Of a DNA stretch of 64,000 nucleotides, positions 34,396 to 43,588 are shown piece by piece. The DNA lies in the NCBI GenBank assembly GCA_963665915.2, contig CAXXSG010000004.1, positions 186,001-250,000 of the forward strand, written 5' to 3'. Each line of letters starts with the position of its first letter. Position 1 is the first letter of the stretch. The stretch is from JAFGRU01 sp963665915 (GTDB taxonomy: Bacteria; Desulfobacterota; Desulfuromonadia; Desulfuromonadales; JAAYDE01). The notes under the pieces were generated by a model. That model was not told where the DNA came from, did no database searches, and was given only the letters and a program-made list of their open reading frames with translations. Made by a program: the position numbers and the translations under genes.

Positions 34396-37183
34396 CGGGA
34401 ACAGAACATGGAACTTCATCCCCGAAACCAACTGGAATGGATCCAATACATTCAGCTATATCATCACGGATGGCGCGAACACTATAAATGCCAGCGCAAA
34501 TTTGGCAGTAGACGCCGTAAATGATGCTCCTGCGGTATCAGGCGAGGTTGACCTGGGCATGATAAACGACGGAACTCAAGCCGTCTTTTCAGACCAACAA
34601 CTGCTGGCTAAAGCCACAGATGTCGATGGTGATAGTCTAGCTGTTGAAAGCCTAACCGCCAGCCATGGTTCTTTTGTGAATAGCGGCGATGGTACCTGGA
34701 CCTATATAAGCGAAAGCGACTATACGGGATCGATTGAGATCAGTTACTCGGTAGTCGATAGTCAGGGGGGCAATACTCCGGGCTACGCTGCAATGGAGGT
34801 ATATCCTCCGCATGTTAACCTCATTCCGGGAACCGAGAACGATGAAATTCTTTACGGGACCTCGGGTGATGATGCTCTCGCCGGAAAAGGGGGAAACGAT
34901 ACTCTTGACGCTGGCGACGGCAACGACACCCTGATAGGTGGTACTGGCAACGATTATCTTCTGGGCGGTGCCGGGGATGATCTGCTGGTTGCCGGTCAAG
35001 GCAATGATCTTGTTGATGGTGGAGTGGGGCATGACGTTTACGTTTATCAGAGGGGCGACGGAACACTTTGGATTCGGGATGAAGGAATTAACACCTTACG
35101 GTTCGATCCCGGAATTTCTTCGTCCGATCTTTCCCTCGGTTTGGGCTCTTTGCTGATCCATACCGGTGTGGCGGGCGACGAAATACACATCGAGAATTTC
35201 AACCCTGATGACGTTTACGAACAGATTGCCATTAATCGCTTCGAGTTTGCCGACGGTACGGTTCTCAGCTATGAAGAACTTCTCGCCCGTGGGTTCGATC
35301 TGGAGGGCACCAACGGCGTTAATACCATTGATGGAACAAGTCTCAATGATCGCATCCAGAGTCTTGCCGGTGACGACACTATTATCGCAAAAACCGGTGA
35401 CGATACTTTGGATGGCGGCTCGGGAGACGACACCCTTTGGGGGTGGGAAGGCGACGACTATCTCTATGGTGGCGATGATGGCCCGGAAGGAGAAAGCGAC
35501 GATTACGGTGGCTATGATTACGGTAGTTACAACTACGGCGGCTATGATTACGGTAGTTACAACTACGGCGGCTACGATTATGGTGGCGTTGATTCCAACA
35601 ATGACTATCTCGATGGCGGCTCCGGCAACGACACCTTGGACGGGGGTTCAGGAAACGACACCCTTTTCGGCGGCGAGGGGGACGATTATCTCTATGGCGG
35701 CGACGAGAGTCAGGCCAGCGGTTACGACTACGGTGGCTATGATTATGGTGGTTACGATTACGGGGGAACCACACCAAATGATGATTATCTCGACGGCGGC
35801 TCCGGCAGCGATACTCTCGACGGCGGTTCCGGTGACGACACCCTGCTGGGCGGAGAAGGAGACGGCATCGACACCATCTACGGTGGCAGCGGAAATGATC
35901 TTTTAGATGGCGGCTCCGGAATCGATCTCATGGAAGGTGGACGCGGCGACGATATCTACTATGTCGACGGTTATGCCGAAGTGACGGTCATTCCCGGCGA
36001 TGGAAATGATGGTGCCGGTGACGCTCACGACTGCGGTTCGCACCATAAACCCCACCACCAACATAACCGGCTGAATAGGCATAAACGCAAATGGAATGAA
36101 ACCCATGGCAACGGCCGCGGCCCATCTAATTCGTGGCATGACCATGGTTGGGATGACGGCCAGAGCTGCTCCTCCAGCCATTCAGGACAAAAAGACGGCG
36201 GCCACGATTTATTCTGCAAGGCACATGACGATGGCTCGAACCACCCAGGACATGACAAGCACGGCGATAGTGACACATTTTTCGGTCGCAAAATTCTGAA
36301 TTATTTTTATGGCAGCGATAAATGCAGCAGCCAGAATGATAGCGGTTACACCATCGCCTGCAATAACCAGGACAACCACTCTGATCATGGTTCATCGCAC
36401 AATGATTACAACTCCCATTTTGGTGGTTGCAACGATCATGGCCATTGCGACGACCACGACAGCTGTCATGGCGGCTCCAACGGCCATGACCATGGGGACG
36501 GCTGCCATGACCATGGGGACGGCTGCCATGACCCCGGCAATGGCCAGGGCGAGGACCAGGTCATCACAACCTATGTGACCGACACGGTTACGGAAGAAGC
36601 GGATAGCGGCTATGACGTGGTCTACAGTTCCATCACCTACAGTCTGACCGACCATGTCGAGGAGTTACATTTGACCGGCACTGACAATTTCGATGGTACC
36701 GGAAACGATCTGGACAACCGGATTGTCGGCAACAGCGGCGACAATACCCTCGATGGCGGACTTGGCAACGACTTGCTGGAAGGTGGCGCAGGAAACGACA
36801 CCTACCTGTTCGGCAGCGGCAACGGCCAGGACACCATTCTTGACTACGATACCGCCGCCGGTCAAAACGACACCGTCGAATTCAGCGAAGGCCTTGGCGC
36901 TTCCGACATCGGCTTGTGCCAAAGCGGTAACGACTTGTTGTTGGGCATTGCCGGCAGCGACGACACACTGCGAATCGAGAACTGGTTCCAGTCGACCGAG
37001 AATCAGGTGGAAAACGTCCAGTTGGCCGACGGCAACCACCTGACCAACGCCGACATCAATCAGCTCATCCAGCAGATGTCCGCCTATGCGGTTGATCAGG
37101 GAATCGCTTTCAACAACATCAACGACGTTTATAACAACCAGGATATGATGACCCTGGTTGCCAATTCCTGGCAAAGTTCCTGA
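34376..37183 (+). CDS. Giant RTX lipase, C-terminal part (after the frameshift)
   Basis: 936 codons in the +1 frame. Order of parts: the rest of a cadherin-like repeat, a second one (ATDVDGDSLAVESL), RTX repeats from about 34835, a related-domain stretch, and more RTX repeats interrupted by Tyr/Gly/Asp-rich tandem repeats (35511-35590 and 35713-35770). Then comes a His/Cys-rich insert (35969-36577), a last RTX block with a related domain, and a C-terminal stretch without repeats typical of a type I secretion signal. An in-frame ATG at 34322 precedes the frameshift site but has no ribosome binding site. Secretion by the downstream ABC/HlyD/TolC system is likely. Confidence 0.82.
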   Translation, partial: KGTLVDNGNRTWNFIPETNWNGSNTFSYIITDGANTINASANLAVDAVNDAPAVSGEVDLGMINDGTQAVFSDQQLLAKATDVDGDSLAVESLTASHGSFVNSGDGTWTYISESDYTGSIEISYSVVDSQGGNTPGYAAMEVYPPHVNLIPGTENDEILYGTSGDDALAGKGGNDTLDAGDGNDTLIGGTGNDYLLGGAGDDLLVAGQGNDLVDGGVGHDVYVYQRGDGTLWIRDEGINTLRFDPGISSSDLSLGLGSLLIHTGVAGDEIHIENFNPDDVYEQIAINRFEFADGTVLSYEELLARGFDLEGTNGVNTIDGTSLNDRIQSLAGDDTIIAKTGDDTLDGGSGDDTLWGWEGDDYLYGGDDGPEGESDDYGGYDYGSYNYGGYDYGSYNYGGYDYGGVDSNNDYLDGGSGNDTLDGGSGNDTLFGGEGDDYLYGGDESQASGYDYGGYDYGGYDYGGTTPNDDYLDGGSGSDTLDGGSGDDTLLGGEGDGIDTIYGGSGNDLLDGGSGIDLMEGGRGDDIYYVDGYAEVTVIPGDGNDGAGDAHDCGSHHKPHHQHNRLNRHKRKWNETHGNGRGPSNSWHDHGWDDGQSCSSSHSGQKDGGHDLFCKAHDDGSNHPGHDKHGDSDTFFGRKILNYFYGSDKCSSQNDSGYTIACNNQDNHSDHGSSHNDYNSHFGGCNDHGHCDDHDSCHGGSNGHDHGDGCHDHGDGCHDPGNGQGEDQVITTYVTDTVTEEADSGYDVVYSSITYSLTDHVEELHLTGTDNFDGTGNDLDNRIVGNSGDNTLDGGLGNDLLEGGAGNDTYLFGSGNGQDTILDYDTAAGQNDTVEFSEGLGASDIGLCQSGNDLLLGIAGSDDTLRIENWFQSTENQVENVQLADGNHLTNADINQLIQQMSAYAVDQGIAFNNINDVYNNQDMMTLVANSWQSS
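35511..35570 (+). repeat. 30-bp tandem repeat encoding Tyr/Gly-rich decapeptides
   Basis: The unit GCTATGATTACGGTAGTTAC plus ten more bases occurs twice identically and continues imperfectly to about 35590. It encodes GYDYGSYNYG-type decapeptides inside the RTX region. A related stretch lies at 35713-35770. Confidence 0.85.
35969..36577 (+). other. Coding insert, His/Cys/Asp-rich region in the RTX protein
   Basis: About 203 residues lie between YYVD and TDTVTEEADSG, two halves of a standard RTX linker that are normally adjacent. By my count the insert holds about 29 His and 10 Cys, with HxH, CHDHGDGC and GHC motifs. Near 36484-36530 a 21-bp unit (CATGACCATGGGGACGGCTGC) is repeated. Such composition usually binds Zn, Ni or Cu; that is inference. 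Confidence 0.75.
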
Positions 37184-37192
37184 TAACTGCTC

Positions 37193-38428
37193 ATGAAAAG
37201 CCGAAAAGAGGAACGCTCTCACATATTCATTGGCTGGGAACTCGGCGGCGGACTGGGCCACCTAACCCGAATAGCAGCAATAGCCCGACTTTTTTTCCAG
37301 CGGGGGTATAAGGTTACCTTGTGCCTGGCGGATCTTTCCCAGGTTTATAATTTTGTTTCCCATCTTCCGGTCGCTCTCTATCAAGCACCGGTTTGGCGGC
37401 CGGGGATGCAAACCGAACGCGGGCCGGTCTGCTTTTCCGATATCTTTCAAAATCGGGGCTACCGAAGCGCAAAAGGGCTACACAGTCTCACCTCGGCCTG
37501 GCTTTCATTGGTTGAAAACCTTCAGCCGGATCTTCTGCTGTTGGATTATTCACCCACCGCACTGCTGGCAACCCGAGGCCTAAATATTCCAAAGGTTCTG
37601 ATAAGCTCCGGTTTCGGAGAACTCTGTCCCGGTCAACCCGACATCTGCCTTCGTCCCTGGTACCCAAGCAGCCAGGAAATAACAGAAGCCAGCGAACGAC
37701 TGGTCGTTGGCATTGTTAACCGGATTTTAAAGAATCGCGGCGTTCGCCCGATCCGATACGTGTCGGACCTGTATGAGGCCGATCACATCTTCCTTTTGAC
37801 GATCCCTGAGCTGGATATTGTGGAGAATCGATCTAATGCGACCTACCTTTCGCCACCGGAAGAAGAGGGTAATTTGCCTAAAACAATTTGGCCGGAGGGT
37901 GAGGGTCCGAAGATTTTCGCGTATGTCAAACAGTCGTCACGGTTTTGTCTCCCAACAATCGAGAGTATTGCAAAATCGAACAGTATCGGCTTGATTTTCT
38001 GTCCTGGACTACCGAAGGAAACGGCCAAACGATTCCAACGATCGGGGTTGGAGATCAGTTCTCAACCCTATAATTTGGCCGAAGTTCTCGCCAAAGCAGA
38101 TGTCATTGCCTGCCATGCAGGAAAAACCACTGTCACTCATGCTCTATTGGAAGGAAAACCTTTGCTCCTGATTCCTGAACAGTTGGAACAACTTCACACA
38201 GCACTTCGAGTCGAGAAAACAGGTGCCGGCATCCTGGTTCGAGGAAAATTCAGCCAAGCCCAAATTGAAAGCGCATTGACCCAGCTGGTAACCAAGACGA
38301 ATTTTCGCGATGCCAGTCTGGCCCTGGCAAAAAAAAATGCCGCCTTAACCGAAATAGATTCGGTAACAACGATTGTGAATCACTGCGAGCAACTGAAGGC
38401 AAACTCGCTTTCTTGGGCGGAGGCCTAA
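37193..38428 (+). CDS. GT-B glycosyltransferase, MurG/UGT-like
   Basis: A 411-residue protein with the N-terminal glycine-rich GWELGGGLGHLTR, typical of the acceptor domain of GT1/GT28 enzymes, and a C-terminal donor-site motif CHAGKTTVTHALLEGKPLLLIP. No signal peptide, so it is cytoplasmic. It begins nine bases after the RTX stop, without a ribosome binding site, so it is likely coupled. Location between an RTX substrate and its exporter suggests it could modify the substrate or a surface glycan; neither is proven. Confidence 0.75.
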   Translation: MKSRKEERSHIFIGWELGGGLGHLTRIAAIARLFFQRGYKVTLCLADLSQVYNFVSHLPVALYQAPVWRPGMQTERGPVCFSDIFQNRGYRSAKGLHSLTSAWLSLVENLQPDLLLLDYSPTALLATRGLNIPKVLISSGFGELCPGQPDICLRPWYPSSQEITEASERLVVGIVNRILKNRGVRPIRYVSDLYEADHIFLLTIPELDIVENRSNATYLSPPEEEGNLPKTIWPEGEGPKIFAYVKQSSRFCLPTIESIAKSNSIGLIFCPGLPKETAKRFQRSGLEISSQPYNLAEVLAKADVIACHAGKTTVTHALLEGKPLLLIPEQLEQLHTALRVEKTGAGILVRGKFSQAQIESALTQLVTKTNFRDASLALAKKNAALTEIDSVTTIVNHCEQLKANSLSWAEA

Positions 38429-38494
38429 AAGAACAAAGAAAAATGACCAGCAACTTTTTTCTGCTATTGAACACCATTTAAAAGATGGGTTTTT

Positions 38495-39838
38495 ATGTCA
38501 TTGGTTAACTACTGGAGAGCCGCTTTATGCCGGCTCTCCTTTCTCATAATAGCTTTTATCCTGCTCTGCCTTGCCGTTACCCCGAATTCACGGGCCGGGA
38601 CCCTCTCCTTCGACCATATCCTGGAACAGGCCTTGGCCCATTCCTGGGACCTCCGGATCGCGCAAAAAGAAATCGACATCAGCCGGTACGCCCTGCTGGA
38701 AACGAAATCCCTGTACTACCCTACCCTGTCGGTGCGTTTTGACAATCAATATGTTAACGACCTCACCGATGGCGACAATGTCATTTCCGTAGGCGATCAG
38801 GTCGTTCGCGTCGACGGCTCCACATTCCAGCACTCTTTCGGTGTCGGCATGAATTATCTCCTCTATGATTTCGGCGCCCACGGCCTGCGCGTGAACAATG
38901 CAAAAAAGGATGTCCGCATCGCGGCGCTCAATCGCGATCGAAGTTTTGTTGAAACCAAACTTAACGTACTCGACGCTTATGGCCGCTGTATTGAACTGTC
39001 ACGGCGCTGGAATTCGGCAAAAGAAACCCTGCGCCATCGCCGTAATCTTTACACGCTGACCTGCAAGTTGCGAAAATCCGGCAGTGTTGGTCAGGTGGAG
39101 GTGAATGACGCGGCTTTGGCCCTGGCCGAAGCGCTAACTCAACAGGAGGTATTGAGGCGGCGCTTTGAGGAGACCCTCTTTAACCTGAGTTTTTTCACCG
39201 GCGAAGACTACGACCCTGAAATAATCGATTTCACTCCCCTCCCGACTCCTCCGGATCCGCTCAACCCGCCCCGCCCCGGACTGCTGGCGGAGATTCGCGC
39301 CTATGATGAGGAAATCCGCAAGCTGAAAGCGGAAAGAAATATCCTGCAAAGATCCATGCTCCCCACCATCAGCCTTGCGGCCAACTTCCGCATGCTGGGC
39401 TCGGATGAGGACAGTTTCACAACCTCTCTGGAAGACTTGGAAAGCCGGGACACTTCCGTGGCGCTGGTAGCGCGCTGGGAAATCTTCAGCGGCTTCCGGG
39501 ATGTCGCCCGTCTGAAACGGCTTCTGAAAGAGGTCGAACACCTTTCCCTGGAAAAAGAACGCCGTCTGCACGACCGCAAGCGGGAGATAGACGCCGCTTA
39601 TCAAACATACCGACTGGCCCGGGCCGCCGAACCCGACCTGCGGGAGCGGGAGAATATCCTTGAACGCCGGGCCGAGACCGACACCCGGCTGGCGGAAAAA
39701 CAGATAACCGACCGGATAACCTATCTGCAGCGGGAAATCGATTTCATGGAGCAGCAGCTCGCCGTAACTCTGGAACGGATGGAAGGCCGACTGGCCGGAC
39801 TGCGCTTGAAATTCTGGCAAGAGGGAGGAGCCCCATGA
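38495..39838 (+). CDS. TolC-family outer membrane protein
   Basis: A 447-residue protein with a signal peptide (hydrophobic about residues 13-30, cut near SRAG). A coiled-coil-rich body follows: DHILEQALAHSWDLRIAQKEIDISRYALLETKSLYYP, split by a strand region, then a second helical half. This is the TolC/OEP pattern for the outer-membrane channel of type I secretion. It overlaps the ABC gene by four bases (ATGA). Confidence 0.87.
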   Translation: MSLVNYWRAALCRLSFLIIAFILLCLAVTPNSRAGTLSFDHILEQALAHSWDLRIAQKEIDISRYALLETKSLYYPTLSVRFDNQYVNDLTDGDNVISVGDQVVRVDGSTFQHSFGVGMNYLLYDFGAHGLRVNNAKKDVRIAALNRDRSFVETKLNVLDAYGRCIELSRRWNSAKETLRHRRNLYTLTCKLRKSGSVGQVEVNDAALALAEALTQQEVLRRRFEETLFNLSFFTGEDYDPEIIDFTPLPTPPDPLNPPRPGLLAEIRAYDEEIRKLKAERNILQRSMLPTISLAANFRMLGSDEDSFTTSLEDLESRDTSVALVARWEIFSGFRDVARLKRLLKEVEHLSLEKERRLHDRKREIDAAYQTYRLARAAEPDLRERENILERRAETDTRLAEKQITDRITYLQREIDFMEQQLAVTLERMEGRLAGLRLKFWQEGGAP

Positions 39839-41928
39839 GTTCAGGCTTGATCGCCCTCGAGGTGGCTGCACGCCTGAATCGCATCGATGTGGACACCCGT
39901 GCCCTAAGCCGGGAATTCGGCATTCAGCAGGAGGTGACGCCGGAAGAACTGCTGCGCATCGCCCAGCGCCTCGACTTCAAAGCCAAGCTGAAAAAAATCC
40001 CGCTGGAAAAACTGGTCAGCGGATATCCTCTGCCGGCCATTGTCATACACAAGGATGGCAACTTTTCCGTCGTGCTGAAAGCCGATGTCGAGGGGAAAAA
40101 AGTTCTGGTCTTCCACCCTGAGGAGAAAAAGCCCTCTGAACATCTCTTCCCTGACTTTGAGGCGACCGTTGACCGCTTACTGATACTGCGCCATAAGAAA
40201 ATCACCTCGCAGACAACCTTCGGCTTCCGCTGGTTCCTGGCCGAAATCACCAAATTCCGGCGGATAATCGGCGAGGTACTGCTCGGCTCGTTCGTGGTCC
40301 AGCTTTTCGGGCTGGTGACGCCGCTCTTTACCCAGGTTATTCTGGATAAGGTCATCGTCCATCGCACCCTCACCACCCTCGATGTGCTGGCCGTGGCTTT
40401 CTTGGCGGTCATGGTATTCGAACTGCTGCTCAATATCGCCCGCAACTACATTTTCATCCACACCGCCAACAAGCTCGACGCCAAACTGGGGGCCAAGCTT
40501 TTTCGCCACCTTCTCGGCCTCCCATTTCTCTATTTTGAAGCCCGTCAAGTCGGCAACATCGCCGCCCGCGTACGGGAACTCGATGTCATTCGCGAATTTA
40601 TCACCAACAAAGCGGTCAGCGTTATCATCGACATGTTTTTCTCTTTTGTGTTCGTAGCGGTCATGCTCCTCTACAGCGTCAAGTTGACCCTGATCGTGAT
40701 CGGTTTTGTAACCGCCATAGCCGTGCTTTACCTGATCATCACCCCAGAGTTGAGAAGACGCCTCGAAGAAAAATTTCAGATGGCGGCCGCCTCCAACTCC
40801 TATCTGGTCGAATCGGTTACCGGCGTCCAGACCGTTAAATCATTGGCCATCGAAGGGGCCATGCAAAAACGCTGGGAGGACCATCTTGGCCGCTATGTCC
40901 GTTCCAGCTTCCGTCTGGCCAACATGGGGAATATTTCGGGCGCCGTCTCGGGGACCGTGCAACGCTTGATGACCATCTCCATTCTCTACTTCGGGGTGCG
41001 CTCGGTGCTGCAGAACGATCTGACCATCGGCCAGCTGATCGCCTTTCAGATGTTCGCCGGACAGTTCTCAGGCCCCGTGCTGCGCCTCGTCAACCTGTGG
41101 AATGAGTTTCAGCAGGCCCTTCTGTCTGTGGATCGGATTGGCGATATCCTCAACCACCCTCTGGAAGCGACAACCGAAAAAACCATCACCCTGCCCAAGT
41201 TGAATGGACACCTGAAATTCGACAAGGTTTCTTTTCAGTACGCTCCCTCAGGTCCCAAGGCACTGGACGGCGTCGCCTTTGAGGTTGAGCCGGGGACCAG
41301 CATCGGCATCGTGGGACGCAGCGGCAGCGGAAAAAGCACCCTCGCCAAACTGCTGCAGCGCCTTTACATCCCCACCGGAGGGAGCATTTATATCGACAGC
41401 ATCGATGCGCGCCACCTCAACCCGTACTGGCTGCGCTTCAATATCGGCGTGGTGCTGCAGGAAAACTTTCTGTTCAGCGGCACCATCCGCGACAACATTG
41501 CCCTGCCCAAACCGGACGCGCCGATGGAACTGATCCTCCAGGCCGCCAACCTGTCAGGGTCGCATGAATTCATCGCCCAGCTTCCGGAAGGATACGACAC
41601 CTATGTCAGTGAACGCGGCAGTTCCCTTTCCGGCGGGCAAAGGCAGCGCATCGCTATCGCCCGAGCCCTGATCACCAATCCGCGACTCCTCATCTTTGAC
41701 GAAGCCACCTCGGCGCTTGATTACGAGTCTGAAAAGATCATCCGCGAAAATATGAAGACGATCCAGAAAGGGCGGACCACCATCATCATCGCCCACCGCC
41801 TCTCCACCATCCGGGACTGCGACCGGATTCTGGTCATGGAACAAGGACGCATCGTCGAGGAAGAAAGTCACGAAGAGCTGTTAAAACTCGGCGGTTATTA
41901 CCATAACCTTTTTAACCTTCAGAATTAA
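39835..41928 (+). CDS. Type I secretion ABC transporter/permease (HlyB/LapB type)
   Basis: A 697-residue fused permease-ATPase. The first about 125 residues are a C39-peptidase-like domain without the catalytic Cys, as in HlyB; it would bind but not cut the substrate. Six transmembrane helices follow (about 150-420). The ATPase has Walker A GRSGSGKST (about 493-501), signature LSGGQRQRIAIARAL, Walker B LLIFDEATSAL and the H-loop IIAHRLS. It should export the RTX protein made upstream. Confidence 0.95.
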   Translation: MSSGLIALEVAARLNRIDVDTRALSREFGIQQEVTPEELLRIAQRLDFKAKLKKIPLEKLVSGYPLPAIVIHKDGNFSVVLKADVEGKKVLVFHPEEKKPSEHLFPDFEATVDRLLILRHKKITSQTTFGFRWFLAEITKFRRIIGEVLLGSFVVQLFGLVTPLFTQVILDKVIVHRTLTTLDVLAVAFLAVMVFELLLNIARNYIFIHTANKLDAKLGAKLFRHLLGLPFLYFEARQVGNIAARVRELDVIREFITNKAVSVIIDMFFSFVFVAVMLLYSVKLTLIVIGFVTAIAVLYLIITPELRRRLEEKFQMAAASNSYLVESVTGVQTVKSLAIEGAMQKRWEDHLGRYVRSSFRLANMGNISGAVSGTVQRLMTISILYFGVRSVLQNDLTIGQLIAFQMFAGQFSGPVLRLVNLWNEFQQALLSVDRIGDILNHPLEATTEKTITLPKLNGHLKFDKVSFQYAPSGPKALDGVAFEVEPGTSIGIVGRSGSGKSTLAKLLQRLYIPTGGSIYIDSIDARHLNPYWLRFNIGVVLQENFLFSGTIRDNIALPKPDAPMELILQAANLSGSHEFIAQLPEGYDTYVSERGSSLSGGQRQRIAIARALITNPRLLIFDEATSALDYESEKIIRENMKTIQKGRTTIIIAHRLSTIRDCDRILVMEQGRIVEEESHEELLKLGGYYHNLFNLQN

Positions 41929-41930
41929 CA

Positions 41931-43244
41931 ATGCTATTTGGAAAACAACCTGATCAGCACGAGTTCAAGCCGCTATTAGTCGAGATTGAGGAAGAACCGC
42001 TCAATCCCCTGGGCAGGACCGTGTTCTGGATCATCATCACGGCGATGCTCTTTTTCACCCTGTGGATGTTTCTAGGCAGGGTCGACGTGGTCATCACCGC
42101 CCGCGGAAAGATCATTCCCACTGGCGAGATCAAGACCGTCCAGCCGTTGAGTACCGGCGTGGTGCGCAACATCCTGGTCAGGCCGGGGGATTTCGTCAAA
42201 AAAGGAGCGGTTCTGATGGAGATCGACCCTTCGGATATCAATCCGGAGCTGGAATCGATGAGAAAGGACCTCAAACAGGTTGAACTGGAGCTGTTGCGCC
42301 TGGGAGCCCTTCTGCACGCCACCGGATTCGATCCGCCTGCCGACAAATTCGACCCCGCCCTGCTGCAGGTCCAACTCGATATCTACCAGTCGTCCAAAGA
42401 AAGGCTCTTCAAGCAGATCAATGTCAAAAGGAAAGAACTCAACCAACTTCACCAGCGTCTCGCCTCCCAGGAGAAAGTCCATCAGCAGGCGGCTTTCCAG
42501 CATCAACAAGCCGACCAGAGGTTTCAGCGCCTCCAGGAGGTTCGCGACATTATCAGCCGCGATGCCTTCGAGGAGGGCAAAAGAGATAACAAAGCCGCGG
42601 AAAGTGAGCTAAAAACATCCGCCCACGGTATTGCCGAACTGGAGTCCAGTATTCAAAGAGTCAACAAGGAAATCGACCTTATCCGCGAGGAAGACCGCAA
42701 CCGCCTCCTGACCGAACTTGCGGAAAAACAACAGCGCCGGACCTACCTGGACGGCAAAATAGAGCGTTCGGAGTTTCTCAGCAACCGTCAGCTGATCACC
42801 TCGCCCGTCAAGGGACACGTCGCGCAGTTATTGTTTCACACCATCGGCGGCGTGGTCACCCCGGCCGAAGCGCTGGCCACAATCGTTCCTCTCGACTCAC
42901 CCCTGCTGATCAAAGCCTTTGTGGAGAACAAGGATGTCGGCTATCTGGTGCCGGGCATGGATGTGTCGCTCAAGGTGGATACGTTTGAATTCCAGAAATA
43001 CGGCATTCTTGAAGGGGAACTGCTTCAGATCTCAAGGGACAGCATCGAGGACGAAAGGATGGGCCTGGTTTACGAAACCTACGTCAAGCCACTGCAGACT
43101 ACCCTGATCGTGGACGGCAAAGAGACCGCCATTTCCACCGGCATGAGCATCTCCGCCGAAATCAAGGTTGGGAAGCGCCGGATCATCGAATTTTTCATCT
43201 ATCCGCTCATTAAATATTGGGATGAGGGGATAAGCGTTAGGTGA
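41931..43244 (+). CDS. HlyD-type periplasmic adaptor
   Basis: A 437-residue protein. One N-terminal membrane helix (about residues 30-50), a barrel-sandwich half starting VDVVITARGKIIPTGEI, a long coiled-coil region (about 95-270, Gln/Lys/Glu-rich), then the second half with GHVAQL and a C-terminal strand region. It links the ABC protein to TolC in the type I exporter. Two bases separate it from the ABC gene. Confidence 0.94.
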   Translation: MLFGKQPDQHEFKPLLVEIEEEPLNPLGRTVFWIIITAMLFFTLWMFLGRVDVVITARGKIIPTGEIKTVQPLSTGVVRNILVRPGDFVKKGAVLMEIDPSDINPELESMRKDLKQVELELLRLGALLHATGFDPPADKFDPALLQVQLDIYQSSKERLFKQINVKRKELNQLHQRLASQEKVHQQAAFQHQQADQRFQRLQEVRDIISRDAFEEGKRDNKAAESELKTSAHGIAELESSIQRVNKEIDLIREEDRNRLLTELAEKQQRRTYLDGKIERSEFLSNRQLITSPVKGHVAQLLFHTIGGVVTPAEALATIVPLDSPLLIKAFVENKDVGYLVPGMDVSLKVDTFEFQKYGILEGELLQISRDSIEDERMGLVYETYVKPLQTTLIVDGKETAISTGMSISAEIKVGKRRIIEFFIYPLIKYWDEGISVR

Positions 43245-43251
43245 TTCCATC

Positions 43252-43588
43252 GCCGCCTTCATCATGTACAACCTGGTTTTCTGGGATTTGATACCGACCA
43301 AACTTCTGCATAAATACTACTGTGCCACCGAAGCCGGAATCTTGGTGTATAAAACGCCGGGACAGTGGATAACCGAGAATCCCGGCGTAGCCGAGACGCT
43401 AACGTCGACAACATAAAAACTGATCGTTATGAAGCACCGTCCGGGGCACAGAGTGGCTATCGATTAAACGACCGCCTTGCAAAAGAAACACTGGAGCCTG
43501 TCAAATCTTTTCTTTTTTCAGTACGTATCCAAGACGAAGTCATCGTTGATTTAAAAACGAAGACCTCGGTGGCGAACTCTCCTCCATT
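43252..43588 (+). pseudogene. Degenerate gene fragment, cut by the RAYT unit
   Basis: One frame reads FIMYNLVFWDLIPTKLL, then CATEAGILVYKTPGQW and ENPGVAETLT before a stop at about 43416. The next frame goes on with DRYEAPSGAQSGYRLNDRL. Together they look like two halves of one reading frame broken by a frameshift. The right end stops at the boundary repeat of the RAYT unit. I do not recognise the family with certainty. Confidence 0.5.

Noticed and set aside
35166..35906. 246-codon frame overlapping the RTX gene
   Set aside because: Its composition (Ala, Thr, Met, Ile-rich without pattern) is what the RTX repeat DNA gives in another frame.
31100..36000. Regularly spaced repeats that could look like a CRISPR array
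   Set aside because: The spacing follows nine-residue RTX repeats in one long coding frame; the DNA repeats are imperfect and there are no cas genes.
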